Assembly: GCA_030611945.1 (NCBI GenBank)
Contig: JAUWOV010000038.1
Location: forward strand, 1 to 16,796
DNA length: 16,796 nt
Origin: a bacterium
GTDB lineage: Bacteria; JAHJDO01
Reading direction: 5' to 3'
Shown: positions 1 through 6,728 of the stretch, in pieces
Position numbering within the stretch: position 1 is the first letter of the stretch
Layout of the letters: each line of letters opens with the position of its first letter
The notes under the pieces: model-generated
What the model was told of the DNA's origin: nothing
The model's database searches: none
The model's input: only the letters and a program-made list of their open reading frames with translations
Program-made: the position numbers and the translations under genes

Positions 1-1
1 G

Positions 2-229
2 TTTGCGTCTATTCCTAAAAAAGATGTAGAAAACATAATTAAAAAAATAAAAGTGTTAAAAGCTAACCCTTTGCCTGTTGGCGTGAAAAAAATTAAAAAA
101 GGAGCAGTATCTTATTTTCGCTTGCGATGCGGAAACTTTCGCATTGGATATCTGTTGAATTTTTCTGAGAAAGTTTTGAGAATAGTCTATATACGCAAAC
201 GGAATGAAAGCACCTACTCAAATCTTTAA
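2..229 (+). CDS. RelE/ParE-family toxin, 5'-truncated
   Basis: The reading frame is open from the window edge and gives 75 residues before TAA, so the N-terminus is missing. The C-terminal part has the RelE/ParE core pattern: a basic stretch (VKKIKKG), then a strand YFRLRCGNFRIGYLL, then VLRIVYIRKRNE near the end. Proteins of this fold are usually either ribosome-dependent mRNA endonucleases (RelE) or gyrase inhibitors (ParE). The sequence seen does not decide between them, and the typical final His/Tyr signature is replaced by RKRNESTY. No antitoxin gene follows; the next gene is an unrelated methyltransferase, so a partner, if present, must lie upstream of the window. Family assignment is from motif memory. 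Confidence 0.7.
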   Translation, partial: FASIPKKDVENIIKKIKVLKANPLPVGVKKIKKGAVSYFRLRCGNFRIGYLLNFSEKVLRIVYIRKRNESTYSNL

Positions 230-269
230 GCATTCGGATTTCCTAATTAAGCAGGAGAATGGCAGAAAA

Positions 270-276
270 GGGGAGG
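270..276 (+). promoter_or_regulatory. Shine-Dalgarno that sets the methyltransferase start
   Basis: GGGGAGG lies nine bases before the ATG at 286. The earlier in-frame ATG at 259 has its AGGAG directly against it, which is too close for initiation, so 286 is preferred. Confidence 0.7.
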
Positions 277-285
277 TTTGTTTCT

Positions 286-906
286 ATGAATAATATTTTT
301 GACCATTATTGCAAGAAATATGATGCATGGTATGAAAAGAACAAGTTTGCCTATTTATCAGAGCTTGAAGCCATAAAACAAGTTTTGCCTAAAAAGGGCA
401 AAGGGTTAGAAATTGGTGTTGGTACAGGAAGATTCGCCCAGGCATTAGGTATCAAATTTGGCATTGATCCGTCCATTGGAATGCTTAAAATCGCAAAAGA
501 AAGAGGCGTAAACGTAAGATTAAGTGACAGTGAGCGGCTTCCATTTAAAAATGATACTTTTGACTATGTAGCAATTATTATTACCATATGCTTTGTTAAT
601 GATTCTCAGAAAGTTATAGAAGAATCTTGCAGGGTTTTAAAGAATGGCGGAAAGATTATAATTGGCATAGTTGATAAAGATGGTTTTCTTGGTAAATTCT
701 ATCAGAAGAAGAAAAGTGTATTCTACGGAAAAGCAAAATTTTTCAGTACTGCTGAATTGACAAATCTAATTAAGGATGCGGGATTTAACGAATTTCGTTA
801 TTATCAGACGTTATTTGAACTTTCCGATAAAATAAAATCAATTGAAAAGCCTCAAAAAGGTTTTGGTAAAGGCAGTTTTGTGGTAATATCAGCGGCAAAA
901 GAGTAG
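286..906 (+). CDS. class I SAM-dependent methyltransferase
   Basis: This is a 206-residue protein of the Methyltransf_11 type, transferring a methyl group from S-adenosylmethionine to an unknown acceptor in the cytoplasm. Motif I, LEIGVGTGRFA, sits at residues 41-51, and the acidic residue after strand 2 is in GIDPS (D61). The later segment LPFKNDTFDYV followed by RVLKNGGKIIIG is the usual motif II/III region. The N-terminus (FDHYCKKYDAWYEKN) is typical of small UbiE-like methyltransferases. The start at 286 was chosen over an in-frame ATG at 259 because only 286 has a well-spaced Shine-Dalgarno. It stands 13 bases before a radical-SAM gene and is probably co-transcribed with it. The substrate cannot be read from the sequence; a small molecule or a metal/cofactor-related substrate is possible. 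Confidence 0.88.
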   Translation: MNNIFDHYCKKYDAWYEKNKFAYLSELEAIKQVLPKKGKGLEIGVGTGRFAQALGIKFGIDPSIGMLKIAKERGVNVRLSDSERLPFKNDTFDYVAIIITICFVNDSQKVIEESCRVLKNGGKIIIGIVDKDGFLGKFYQKKKSVFYGKAKFFSTAELTNLIKDAGFNEFRYYQTLFELSDKIKSIEKPQKGFGKGSFVVISAAKE

Positions 907-919
907 AAAGGATTAAATA

Positions 920-1837
920 ATGTCTTATATTTTTGGACCTGTGCCATCAAGAAGATTAGGATTTTCTCTTGGAGTAGATCTGGTTCCTTTTAAGGTATGC
1001 AGTCTTGATTGTGTTTATTGCCAGCTTGGGAAAACAACACGCAAGACAGTTGCAAGAAAGGAATACGTTCCTTCTGCAAAAATCTTGTCTGAATTAAAGA
1101 AAGTATTAACTGGTTCAAAAATCATTGATTATATTACTTTGTCAGGTAGTGGAGAGCCTACTCTCAATTCAATGACAGGCGAAATCATAAGAGAAATAAA
1201 AAAGATGACTCTTATCCCTGTAGCAGTTCTTACCAACGCTACACTGCTAACTAATGATATCTTGAGAAAAGAACTGTTGCCTGCGGATTTAGTGGTGCCT
1301 TCTCTTGACGGAGCTACACAAGATGCATTTGAAAGAGTAAACAGACCGTGCGCATCTTTGAAAATAGGAGAAATAATAAAAGGAATAATTGACTTTAAGA
1401 AAATATATAAAGGTAAAATGTGGCTTGAGATAATGCTTGTTAAGGACATAAATGAGAGCGAAGATGAATTAAATGCTTTAAAGTCCGCAGTAGAGCGGAT
1501 CAAGCCTGATAAAATTCAATTAAATACTCCTGTTCGTCCCCCGTGTGAACTATGGGTAAAAACATTAAGCGCTTCAAAACTTATCAAAATAAAAAAGTTT
1601 TTTGGAAACAAGTGTGAAATTATCGCTGATTTTAACAGAAAGGGACATAAAGCATATTTAAAAGATGTGGAAGAAGAAATCCTTACTCTGCTCAGCCGTC
1701 GTCCTGTAACATGTAAAGATGTGTCTTCTTCTTTGGGATTGCATATTAACGAGGTTATAAAATATGTAGATGAGCTGGAGAGACAAAAGAAAATAAGTCT
1801 GAAAATCTATCAGGGAAAGAGATATTTCCAAAAATGA
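920..1837 (+). CDS. radical SAM protein, COG0731 type, with C-terminal winged helix
   Basis: The 305-residue protein starts with the characteristic FGPVPSRRLGFSLGVD segment of COG0731 Fe-S oxidoreductases. The radical-SAM cluster motif CxxxCxxC is C27, C31 and C34 (CSLDCVYC), binding a [4Fe-4S] cluster that cleaves SAM. ITLSGSGEPTL around residues 72-82 is the GGE-like SAM-binding motif. After the barrel, residues about 250-305 form a winged helix-turn-helix-like tail (EEILTLLSRRP, then VSSSLGLHINEVIKYVDELE). The substrate of this family is not established to my knowledge. An AAAGGA lies just before the start. The stop overlaps the ATG of the next radical-SAM gene by four bases (ATGA at 1834-1837), so the two are probably translationally coupled. 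Confidence 0.88.
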   Translation: MSYIFGPVPSRRLGFSLGVDLVPFKVCSLDCVYCQLGKTTRKTVARKEYVPSAKILSELKKVLTGSKIIDYITLSGSGEPTLNSMTGEIIREIKKMTLIPVAVLTNATLLTNDILRKELLPADLVVPSLDGATQDAFERVNRPCASLKIGEIIKGIIDFKKIYKGKMWLEIMLVKDINESEDELNALKSAVERIKPDKIQLNTPVRPPCELWVKTLSASKLIKIKKFFGNKCEIIADFNRKGHKAYLKDVEEEILTLLSRRPVTCKDVSSSLGLHINEVIKYVDELERQKKISLKIYQGKRYFQK

Positions 1838-2550
1838 AGCTGGTAATAAAGGGATTTATTCAAACATCGCTTCTTGACTGGGACGGGAAAATCGTCTCTA
1901 CTCTTTACACGCCGCATTGCAACTTTCGATGTCCTTACTGTCAAAACGCAGGACTTATTATCAATCCCGAAAAATTAGAAACCATTCCTTTTGAAGCAAT
2001 TAAGGATTATTTGCGCAGAAACAATAAGTGGATTGACGGAATATGTTTAACAGGCGGCGAACCGTGTATGAATGAAGATTTACCGGAATTTGTTCAAAAA
2101 ATACGAGAACTTGATATAATGGTGAAACTTGACACTAATGGAGGATTTCCCGATATGCTCGCAGAAGTAATTAAGAATAAATTGGTTAATTATATAGCTA
2201 TGGATGTAAAAGCACCTCTGGATTTCAAGTCATATTTTAAATCTACCGGTATTAAGAGTCCATTGATTCTTGAGAATGTCAAGGATAGTATTAGATTAAT
2301 AATGGAATCTGATATTGATTATGAGTTCAGGACTACTGTAGTGCCGACTTTGCATGATGAAGAGGACATATTAAGAATAGCTAAATTTATCAAAAGAGCG
2401 AAAAAATATGCTATGCAGAACTTTTCAGCTCAAGGGGAGATACTGGATCCAAAATTTGAAAAGATTAAACCTTATCCAATAGAAAAACTAAATAAGATCC
2501 AGAAACTGGTTTCTCCTTACGTAGGGGAGTGCGTGGTTAGGGGCGGATAA
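1834..2550 (+). CDS. radical SAM activating enzyme, anaerobic RNR activase / PflA type
   Basis: This 238-residue protein is a glycyl-radical-activase-like radical-SAM enzyme. CNFRCPYC gives C29, C33 and C36 as cluster ligands, preceded by the SLLDWDGKIVSTLYTPHC segment typical of the NrdG2 group (anaerobic ribonucleoside-triphosphate reductase activating protein). LTGGEP around residues 72-77 is the SAM-contacting GGE motif, and YIAMDVKAPLD is the usual mid-barrel segment. Members generate a glycyl radical on a partner enzyme. No glycyl-radical enzyme (NrdD, PFL) is encoded in this window, so the partner would be elsewhere, and a different role cannot be excluded. Its start overlaps the stop of the preceding radical-SAM gene, so both products are probably made together. 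Confidence 0.85.
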   Translation: MKLVIKGFIQTSLLDWDGKIVSTLYTPHCNFRCPYCQNAGLIINPEKLETIPFEAIKDYLRRNNKWIDGICLTGGEPCMNEDLPEFVQKIRELDIMVKLDTNGGFPDMLAEVIKNKLVNYIAMDVKAPLDFKSYFKSTGIKSPLILENVKDSIRLIMESDIDYEFRTTVVPTLHDEEDILRIAKFIKRAKKYAMQNFSAQGEILDPKFEKIKPYPIEKLNKIQKLVSPYVGECVVRGG

Positions 2551-2580
2551 AAAAACTATAAAAACAAAAGGAGAAAGACA

Positions 2581-2955
2581 ATGGCAAAATTACCGGAAGC
2601 GGTCAGGAAGGCAATTGATAAGCAGGATGTTTTTCCAATTGCTACATGCAGTTCTGAAGGAGTTTCAAATGTTGTTTATGTTACATACTTGAAAGTAATA
2701 GATGATGAAACTGTGTTAATAGCAGACAATTACTTTGATAAAACACGCAGTAATATTTTGAGCAATCCGAAGGTGGCTTTTGTTGTTAGAGATAAGGGAA
2801 AGGGTTCATTTCAAGTAAAGGGAAGTGTTGAGCGATTGACGGATGGTCCAATGTTTGAGGAAATGCAAAAGTGGGTTCGTGATGATTTGCCAAGGGTTGC
2901 AGCTGTTGTTTTGCATGTGGAAGAAGTGTATAATGGAGCCAAACAGTTTGTATAG
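2581..2955 (+). CDS. pyridoxamine 5'-phosphate oxidase-like flavin-binding protein
   Basis: A 124-residue, single-domain split-barrel protein of the PNPOx-like FMN-binding superfamily. Visible features are the start FPIATCSSEGVSNVVYVTYL, the central DDETVLIADNYFDKTRSNILSNPKVAFVVRD stretch split over residues about 40-75, and FQVKGSVERL after it. The TRSNILSNPKVA element is the usual FMN-phosphate contact region. The protein is far shorter than true PNP oxidases and probably does not make pyridoxal phosphate; small relatives act as flavin reductases or F420/FMN-binding proteins. A strong AAAGGAGA precedes the ATG. It lies 39 bases before a flavoprotein disulfide reductase gene, so a redox partnership is plausible but not shown. 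Confidence 0.82.
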   Translation: MAKLPEAVRKAIDKQDVFPIATCSSEGVSNVVYVTYLKVIDDETVLIADNYFDKTRSNILSNPKVAFVVRDKGKGSFQVKGSVERLTDGPMFEEMQKWVRDDLPRVAAVVLHVEEVYNGAKQFV

Positions 2956-2994
2956 AGCCAAAAATTAATAATAAAATAAAAAGAAAGGTTAACG

Positions 2995-4350
2995 ATGAAA
3001 AATTATGATGTAGTTGTTATCGGTGGCAGCGCGGCAGGAATTCCTGCCGCTATTACGGCAAAGCGGCATTATCCGGACAAAAGCGTATTGCTTATACGTA
3101 AGGAGAATCAAGTATTAATACCATGCGGCATTCCATATATTTTTGGGACAGTCGGCACTCCTGAAAAAAATCTCATACCTGATAAGGTGCTTGAGAAGAA
3201 TGGAATTAAGTTGCTTATTGACCCAGTTGTACATATAAACAATAAGAATTGTGTTGTTGAAACAAAAGCAGGTGAACAGGTGCATTATGAAAAACTTGTT
3301 CTTGCTACCGGTTCTGAGCCGATGATCCCTCCAATACCCGGTATTGACAAAGGAAATATTTTTTCTATGAAAAAGGATGTTAAATATCTAAATGATATGA
3401 TTCATGCAATGGAGCATGCTTCTAATATGGTAATAGTTGGATGCGGTTTTATTGGTGTGGAACTTGCAGAGGAATGCAAAAAAAGAAGTAAAAATCTAAA
3501 TATTACTATAGTTGAGATGATGCATCATTGTTTGCAGCTGGTATATGATAAGGACTTTTGTTTAAAAGCTGAAGAAACGCTTATTGCCCAGGGTATTAAC
3601 CTTATGGTAAATGAAAAAGTAGAGTCTTTTACAGGCAATGATAAGGTAGAAGGAATTAAGTTGAAAAGCGGAGAAGAAATTAAGGCGGATATGGTAATAC
3701 TTGGTATTGGCGCCGTTTCTAATATTGGATTGGCGCAGGAAATCGGATTGGAAATAGGACCAACAAGAAGTATCATGGTAAACCGCTATATGCAGACAAG
3801 CGATCCAAATATTTTTGCGTGCGGTGACTGCACGGAAAAGGTTTCCTTCTTTGATGGAAAATCCTCCACTCTCAAGCTGGCATCCATAGCTACAATGGAA
3901 GCGCGTATAGCAGGAGCCAATTTGTTTGCGTCCAGCCGCTTGAATATGGGTGTTATAGGTGTGTTCTCTACAACTTTAGGCGACTCTGCATTCGCGGCTG
4001 CCGGTTTGACAGAAGGACAGGCTCAGAAGCAGGGGTATAATATCATTGTGGGAGAGAGCGAAGCAATAAACCGTCATCCTGGCGGTATGCCAGGCGCAGA
4101 GAATTTGAAGGTAAAGCTAGTTTTTGAAGCAGGCACGCAAATTATTTTAGGCGGGCAAATATGCGGAGCTAAGAGCGGTGGAGAACTTATCAATGCTATT
4201 AGCGCCTTTGTGCATCAGCGAATGACTGCTAATGATATAGCCACGTTTCAGCTGGGAACTCATCCGGCTCTTACAGCGTCTCCAATTGCTTATCAGCTAG
4301 TGAATGCAGCGGAGATTGCAATTAAACAATTGAAAATGAAAAGGGGGTAA
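2995..4350 (+). CDS. CoA-disulfide reductase / NADH oxidase-like FAD enzyme
   Basis: The 451-residue protein belongs to the single-cysteine pyridine-nucleotide disulfide oxidoreductases (CoADR, Nox, NADH peroxidase, persulfide/polysulfide reductase). The FAD dinucleotide motif GGSAAG is at residues 10-15. The redox-active cysteine is C44 in PCGIPY, the position used by CoADR-type enzymes. A second dinucleotide motif GCGFIG at 149-154 binds NAD(P)H, and FACGD at 274-278 is the second FAD contact. The C-terminal dimerisation domain (from about residue 330) is complete, and no rhodanese domain is fused. Likely reactions are NAD(P)H-dependent reduction of CoA disulfide, CoA persulfide or O2; the sequence alone does not decide. 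It sits six bases before a NifX-like gene with the same orientation, suggesting a link between sulfur redox and Fe-S/metal-cluster carriers. Confidence 0.88.
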   Translation: MKNYDVVVIGGSAAGIPAAITAKRHYPDKSVLLIRKENQVLIPCGIPYIFGTVGTPEKNLIPDKVLEKNGIKLLIDPVVHINNKNCVVETKAGEQVHYEKLVLATGSEPMIPPIPGIDKGNIFSMKKDVKYLNDMIHAMEHASNMVIVGCGFIGVELAEECKKRSKNLNITIVEMMHHCLQLVYDKDFCLKAEETLIAQGINLMVNEKVESFTGNDKVEGIKLKSGEEIKADMVILGIGAVSNIGLAQEIGLEIGPTRSIMVNRYMQTSDPNIFACGDCTEKVSFFDGKSSTLKLASIATMEARIAGANLFASSRLNMGVIGVFSTTLGDSAFAAAGLTEGQAQKQGYNIIVGESEAINRHPGGMPGAENLKVKLVFEAGTQIILGGQICGAKSGGELINAISAFVHQRMTANDIATFQLGTHPALTASPIAYQLVNAAEIAIKQLKMKRG

Positions 4351-4355
4351 TTAAG

Positions 4356-4757
4356 ATGCGTATAGCGATCTCAACAGACGGAGATTCTGTTTCAGCTCAT
4401 TTTGGAAGATGTCCTTCTTATACGATCGTAGATATTGAAGATGGAAAGGTAGGGAAAAAAGAGGCTGTTGACAATCCGGGGCATATGCCCGGCGCTATAC
4501 CTCAGTTTCTGCATGAAAAAGGAGTTGAGTGTATTATAGCAGGAGGAATGGGAGCAAGAGCTGTGGGCTTTTTTGATGAATTTGGTATTAAACCAATTGT
4601 AGGTGTGCAAGGAAGAATAGATGAAATCATTGAGAAACTGATCAAAGGCGAGCTTAAGGGAGGAGAAAGCTTGTGCAAGCCTAGTGCTGGCAAAGGATAT
4701 GGTATAGACAAGACTCTATGTGATCATCCAGATGAAACAAATAAATGTAACCAATAA
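4356..4757 (+). CDS. NifX/NifB-family Fe-Mo cofactor-binding-like protein, Cys-rich tail
   Basis: A 133-residue protein of the dinitrogenase iron-molybdenum cofactor family (Nitro_FeMo-Co domain). The start MRIAISTDGDSVSAHFGRCP is the hallmark, followed by NPGHMPG near residue 46, IIAGGMGARAVGFF near residue 67 and a conserved GGESLCKPSAGKGYG segment. The C-terminal tail carries three cysteines (C107, C121 and C131 by count), suggesting an Fe-S or metal site. In nitrogen fixers such proteins carry FeMo-co precursors, but many nif-lacking anaerobes keep stand-alone copies whose function is unsettled. AAGGGGG precedes the ATG at good spacing, and the gene begins six bases after the flavoenzyme. 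A second, divergent copy follows immediately. Confidence 0.88.
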   Translation: MRIAISTDGDSVSAHFGRCPSYTIVDIEDGKVGKKEAVDNPGHMPGAIPQFLHEKGVECIIAGGMGARAVGFFDEFGIKPIVGVQGRIDEIIEKLIKGELKGGESLCKPSAGKGYGIDKTLCDHPDETNKCNQ

Positions 4758-4770
4758 AGGGGATGTAACT

Positions 4771-5142
4771 ATGAAAATTTGTATAACTTCACAGGGAGAT
4801 AATTTGGACTCGCAGGTTGACCCAAGGTTCGGAAGATGTCAGTATTTTATTATTGCGGATACGGAAAATTCAGATTTTGAAGCAGTTCAGAATCAGAATC
4901 TATCCGGTATGGGCGGAGTTGGAATTCAGTCAGCTCAATTTATGGCAGAAAAAGAGGTGAAGACCGTTTTAACAGGTAATGTCGGTCCAAACGCTTTTCA
5001 AGGGTTACAAGCAGCAGGCGTAGAGATAATAACAGGCGTGTCAGGCAGTATCAAAGAAGCAATAGAAAAATATAACAAAGGCGAGCTCAAAGCAACTCAA
5101 GGGGCAAGTGTAAACTCAAAGTTCGGCATGGGTCAAAAATAA
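4771..5142 (+). CDS. NifX/NifB-family Fe-Mo cofactor-binding-like protein, second copy
   Basis: A 123-residue protein of the same family as its upstream neighbour: MKICITSQGDNLDSQVDPRF and then GRCQYFII form the N-terminal signature, and GNVGPNAFQGL with ITGVSG forms the second half. Unlike its neighbour it has no Cys-rich tail and ends in a Gly-rich stretch (KFGMGQK). The start was placed at 4771 because AAAGGGGA lies about eight bases upstream and because the family begins with MKI; an earlier in-frame ATG at 4720 overlaps the preceding gene and adds residues that do not fit the family. The two NifX-type proteins are likely old paralogues that may work as a pair. No nifHDK, nifE/N or nifB gene is visible. 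Confidence 0.87.
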   Translation: MKICITSQGDNLDSQVDPRFGRCQYFIIADTENSDFEAVQNQNLSGMGGVGIQSAQFMAEKEVKTVLTGNVGPNAFQGLQAAGVEIITGVSGSIKEAIEKYNKGELKATQGASVNSKFGMGQK

Positions 5143-5147
5143 AAAGT

Positions 5148-5246
5148 GCAGGATTTAGTCAAAGACTTTTTGAAGCAAAAGAGTTTTGCAAAGACAACAA
5201 TATTGAAGTTGTTTATAATCTTTGCTTAATGATGAATGCGATCTAA
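5148..5246 (+). pseudogene. remnant resembling the C-terminus of a CoA-binding (YccU-like) protein
   Basis: A 33-codon stretch in a frame different from the NifX gene reads AGFSQRLFEAKEFCKDNN followed by IEVVYNLCLMM and a stop. The pattern EA-x-EFC-x-(D/E)-N-x-I-x-VVY-x-x-C resembles the last helix and strand of CoA-binding-domain proteins (COG1832 type). There is no start codon with a ribosome site and nothing upstream belongs to it, because the NifX gene runs to 5142. If the likeness is real, this is a decayed or deleted gene; if not, it is just intergenic DNA. It accounts for about half of the 185-base gap before the zur promoter. Confidence 0.35.
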
Positions 5247-5259
5247 ATCAGAAAAAAAC

Positions 5260-5289
5260 TTGACAGGAAAACAGCAACTGTTGTAATAT
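5260..5289 (+). promoter_or_regulatory. sigma-70-type promoter of the Fur-family repressor gene
   Basis: A perfect -35 hexamer TTGACA (5260-5265) is followed by a -10 region TGTAAT/TAATAT (5282-5289), with 16 or 18 bases between depending on the register. Transcription would start near 5295, inside the palindrome at 5292-5314, which would place a bound repressor over the start point. Confidence 0.65.
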
Positions 5290-5291
5290 CC

Positions 5292-5314
5292 CAAATAGAA
5301 ATTGTTTCTATTTG
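5292..5314 (+). promoter_or_regulatory. perfect palindromic operator, site 1 (before zur-like gene)
   Basis: Two 10-base arms, CAAATAGAAA and TTTCTATTTG, are separated by TTG and match perfectly as an inverted repeat. The site begins three bases after the -10 box and ends 13 bases before the repressor's ATG. The position suggests autoregulation by the Fur-family protein, and the same core recurs at 5763-5783 and 8329-8349. Confidence 0.75.
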
Positions 5315-5327
5315 CTTTTGGGAAATT

Positions 5328-5747
5328 ATGAATGAAATTTATCTGAATAAATTGCAGGAAAAAAATTTCAAGCTTACTCCTCGCCGCATAGCTATTATAG
5401 ATTTCTTTTTAAGCAGGGAACGATATCTAAATCCTGAAATTATCTGGAAAGGATTGAAAAAGAAGTTTAAACATCTGGGCTTGCCAAGCATCTATAGAAA
5501 TCTGGAGCTATTTTCAAAGTGCGGGATACTTACAAAAATTCAGATGCCTAATAGAAAGCTTTATTATGGATTATGCAAGGCAAAAGACAACAAACATCAC
5601 CATCATATAGTATGTATAAAATGCGGCAAAGTTGGAGAATTTTTTGAGGAGAATTTGTTTGAAAAGAAAACGATCAATGGATTTAAGGTATTAAATCATT
5701 TTTTACAGGTAGAAGGCATATGTTCTACCTGCAGGATAAAAAGCTGA
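5328..5747 (+). CDS. zur: Fur-family metal-dependent repressor, probably Zur
   Basis: The 139-residue protein has the Fur layout: an N-terminal winged helix (KLTPRRIAIIDFF, then LPSIYRNLELFSKCGIL as the recognition helix region) and a C-terminal metal-binding dimerisation domain. HHHH at 90-93 and the paired motifs C96-x-x-C99 and C132-x-x-C135 match the structural zinc site plus the regulatory His cluster. It lies directly before a zinc-type ABC transporter, and the same palindrome stands before it and before that transporter, so zinc sensing (Zur) is the best reading. Fur (iron), Mur or PerR cannot be excluded by sequence alone. The ribosome site is weak (GGGA), which would keep repressor levels low. 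It is likely autorepressed through the operator at 5292-5314. Confidence 0.83.
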   Translation: MNEIYLNKLQEKNFKLTPRRIAIIDFFLSRERYLNPEIIWKGLKKKFKHLGLPSIYRNLELFSKCGILTKIQMPNRKLYYGLCKAKDNKHHHHIVCIKCGKVGEFFEENLFEKKTINGFKVLNHFLQVEGICSTCRIKS

Positions 5748-5755
5748 TTTTTTTT
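5706..5755 (+). terminator. hairpin plus downstream T-run at the 3' end of the repressor gene
   Basis: CAGGTAGAA (5706-5714) and TTCTACCTG (5723-5731) form a perfect 9-base stem with an 8-base loop, inside the last codons of the repressor gene. A run of eight T's follows at 5748-5755. The 16-base gap between stem and T-run is too long for a standard intrinsic terminator, so the call is tentative. Confidence 0.3.
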
Positions 5756-5762
5756 AATTATT

Positions 5763-5783
5763 AAATAGAAATGATTTCTACTA
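5763..5783 (+). promoter_or_regulatory. inverted-repeat operator, site 2 (before znuA)
   Basis: AAATAGAAA, spacer TGA, then TTTCTACTA. The central arms TAGAAA and TTTCTA are a perfect inverted repeat; the outer three positions are only partly symmetrical. A possible -10, TACTAT (5779-5784), overlaps the site, with no convincing -35 upstream. It lies 36 bases before the znuA start, where repressor binding would block transcription of the transporter operon. Confidence 0.7.
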
Positions 5784-5819
5784 TTCAGAGGACATTAACA
5801 AATTAGGAGGCTGATACTT

Positions 5820-6728
5820 ATGAGAAGATTAATGGTTCTTTTGGTTGTTACTGCTTTATTGATAAATGGTAAAACGATCAATGCTCAGTCTACTCAAGAC
5901 AGCAAGAAAAAGATTGGAGTTGTCGTAACTATACTTCCTCTGGCTGATTTTGTAGAGAACATAGGGAAAGATAAAGTTGATGTGTCTGTTGTGATTCCTC
6001 CGGGCGGGAACCCACATACTTATGAACCAACTCCAAGTCAGTTAAAACAGGTAAGCCAAGCGCAAATGTATGTGAAGGTGGGCTCAGGGGTTGAATTTGA
6101 ATTAGCCTGGATGGATAAACTTGCTTCTTTAAACAAGAATATGCTTATTTGCGATAGTTCAGAAGGTATTAGATTGATAGAGATGACAGAGCGCCATCAT
6201 AAGAAAAATAAAGAACATCATAATGAAGATGGGTATCATCATGGCAAGGATCCACATATTTGGCTTTCTCCGGTTAATGCAAAGGTAATAGTTGCAAACA
6301 TCAAAAATGCTCTCATTGAAATCGACCCAGGGAATAAAGAATTTTATACTCATAACGCACAAGAGTTTATCTTAAGACTGGATAATCTTAATAAAGAATT
6401 CGGAGATAATCTTTCTGCATTAAAAAACAGGACTTTTATTGTTTTTCATCCTGCATGGGGCTATTTTGCTTCTGATTATGGTTTAAAGCAAATACCGATT
6501 GAAGTTGAAGGCAAGGAACCTACTGTTAAAGAATTAATTAAACTAATAAAGAAAGCGAAAAAATGCAACATAAGAGTTGTTTTTGCTTCTCCTCAGTTTA
6601 GTAAAAAAAGCGCTGAAGTTATTGCCAAAGAAATTAACGGTAAAGTTGTATTTATGGATCCCTTAGCTAAAAACTATATAGAAAATTTACATAAGGTTGT
6701 AGACGCATTTACCCAAAGTTTAAAATGA
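5820..6728 (+). CDS. znuA: zinc ABC transporter, periplasmic binding protein
   Basis: This 302-residue cluster A-I (TroA/ZnuA) solute-binding protein would capture Zn(II) in the periplasm and pass it to the ZnuB permease. Residues 1-22 form a signal peptide with a probable cut after TINA; there is no lipobox cysteine. The metal ligands of the family are present: H66 (NPHTYEPTPSQ), H146 (DPHIWLSP), H210 (FHPAWGYF) and D280 (FMDPLA). Between residues 121 and 145 is a loop rich in His and charged residues (H126, H127, H133, H134, H140, H141), the mark of zinc rather than manganese members. The GGAGG ribosome site is strong. Its stop overlaps the next gene's start by four bases (ATGA). An operator-like palindrome just upstream points to repression when zinc is ample. 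Confidence 0.92.
   Translation: MRRLMVLLVVTALLINGKTINAQSTQDSKKKIGVVVTILPLADFVENIGKDKVDVSVVIPPGGNPHTYEPTPSQLKQVSQAQMYVKVGSGVEFELAWMDKLASLNKNMLICDSSEGIRLIEMTERHHKKNKEHHNEDGYHHGKDPHIWLSPVNAKVIVANIKNALIEIDPGNKEFYTHNAQEFILRLDNLNKEFGDNLSALKNRTFIVFHPAWGYFASDYGLKQIPIEVEGKEPTVKELIKLIKKAKKCNIRVVFASPQFSKKSAEVIAKEINGKVVFMDPLAKNYIENLHKVVDAFTQSLK

Noticed and set aside
259-285. Upstream in-frame ATG at 259 as the methyltransferase start
   Set aside because: Its AGGAG is directly against the ATG, whereas the ATG at 286 has GGGGAGG at normal spacing, and the family begins near there.
1129-1503. A 124-codon frame on the - strand opposite the first radical-SAM gene
   Set aside because: It is a shadow of conserved coding sequence and is rich in Ser and Ile with no motif.
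4720-4770. ATG at 4720 as the start of the second NifX-like gene
   Set aside because: It overlaps the preceding gene by 38 bases and adds residues not seen in the family; 4771 has a proper ribosome site.
5706-5731. The hairpin at the end of the repressor gene as a fourth Zur-like operator
   Set aside because: The TAGAA/TTCTA half-sites are eight bases apart instead of five, and it is inside a coding sequence.
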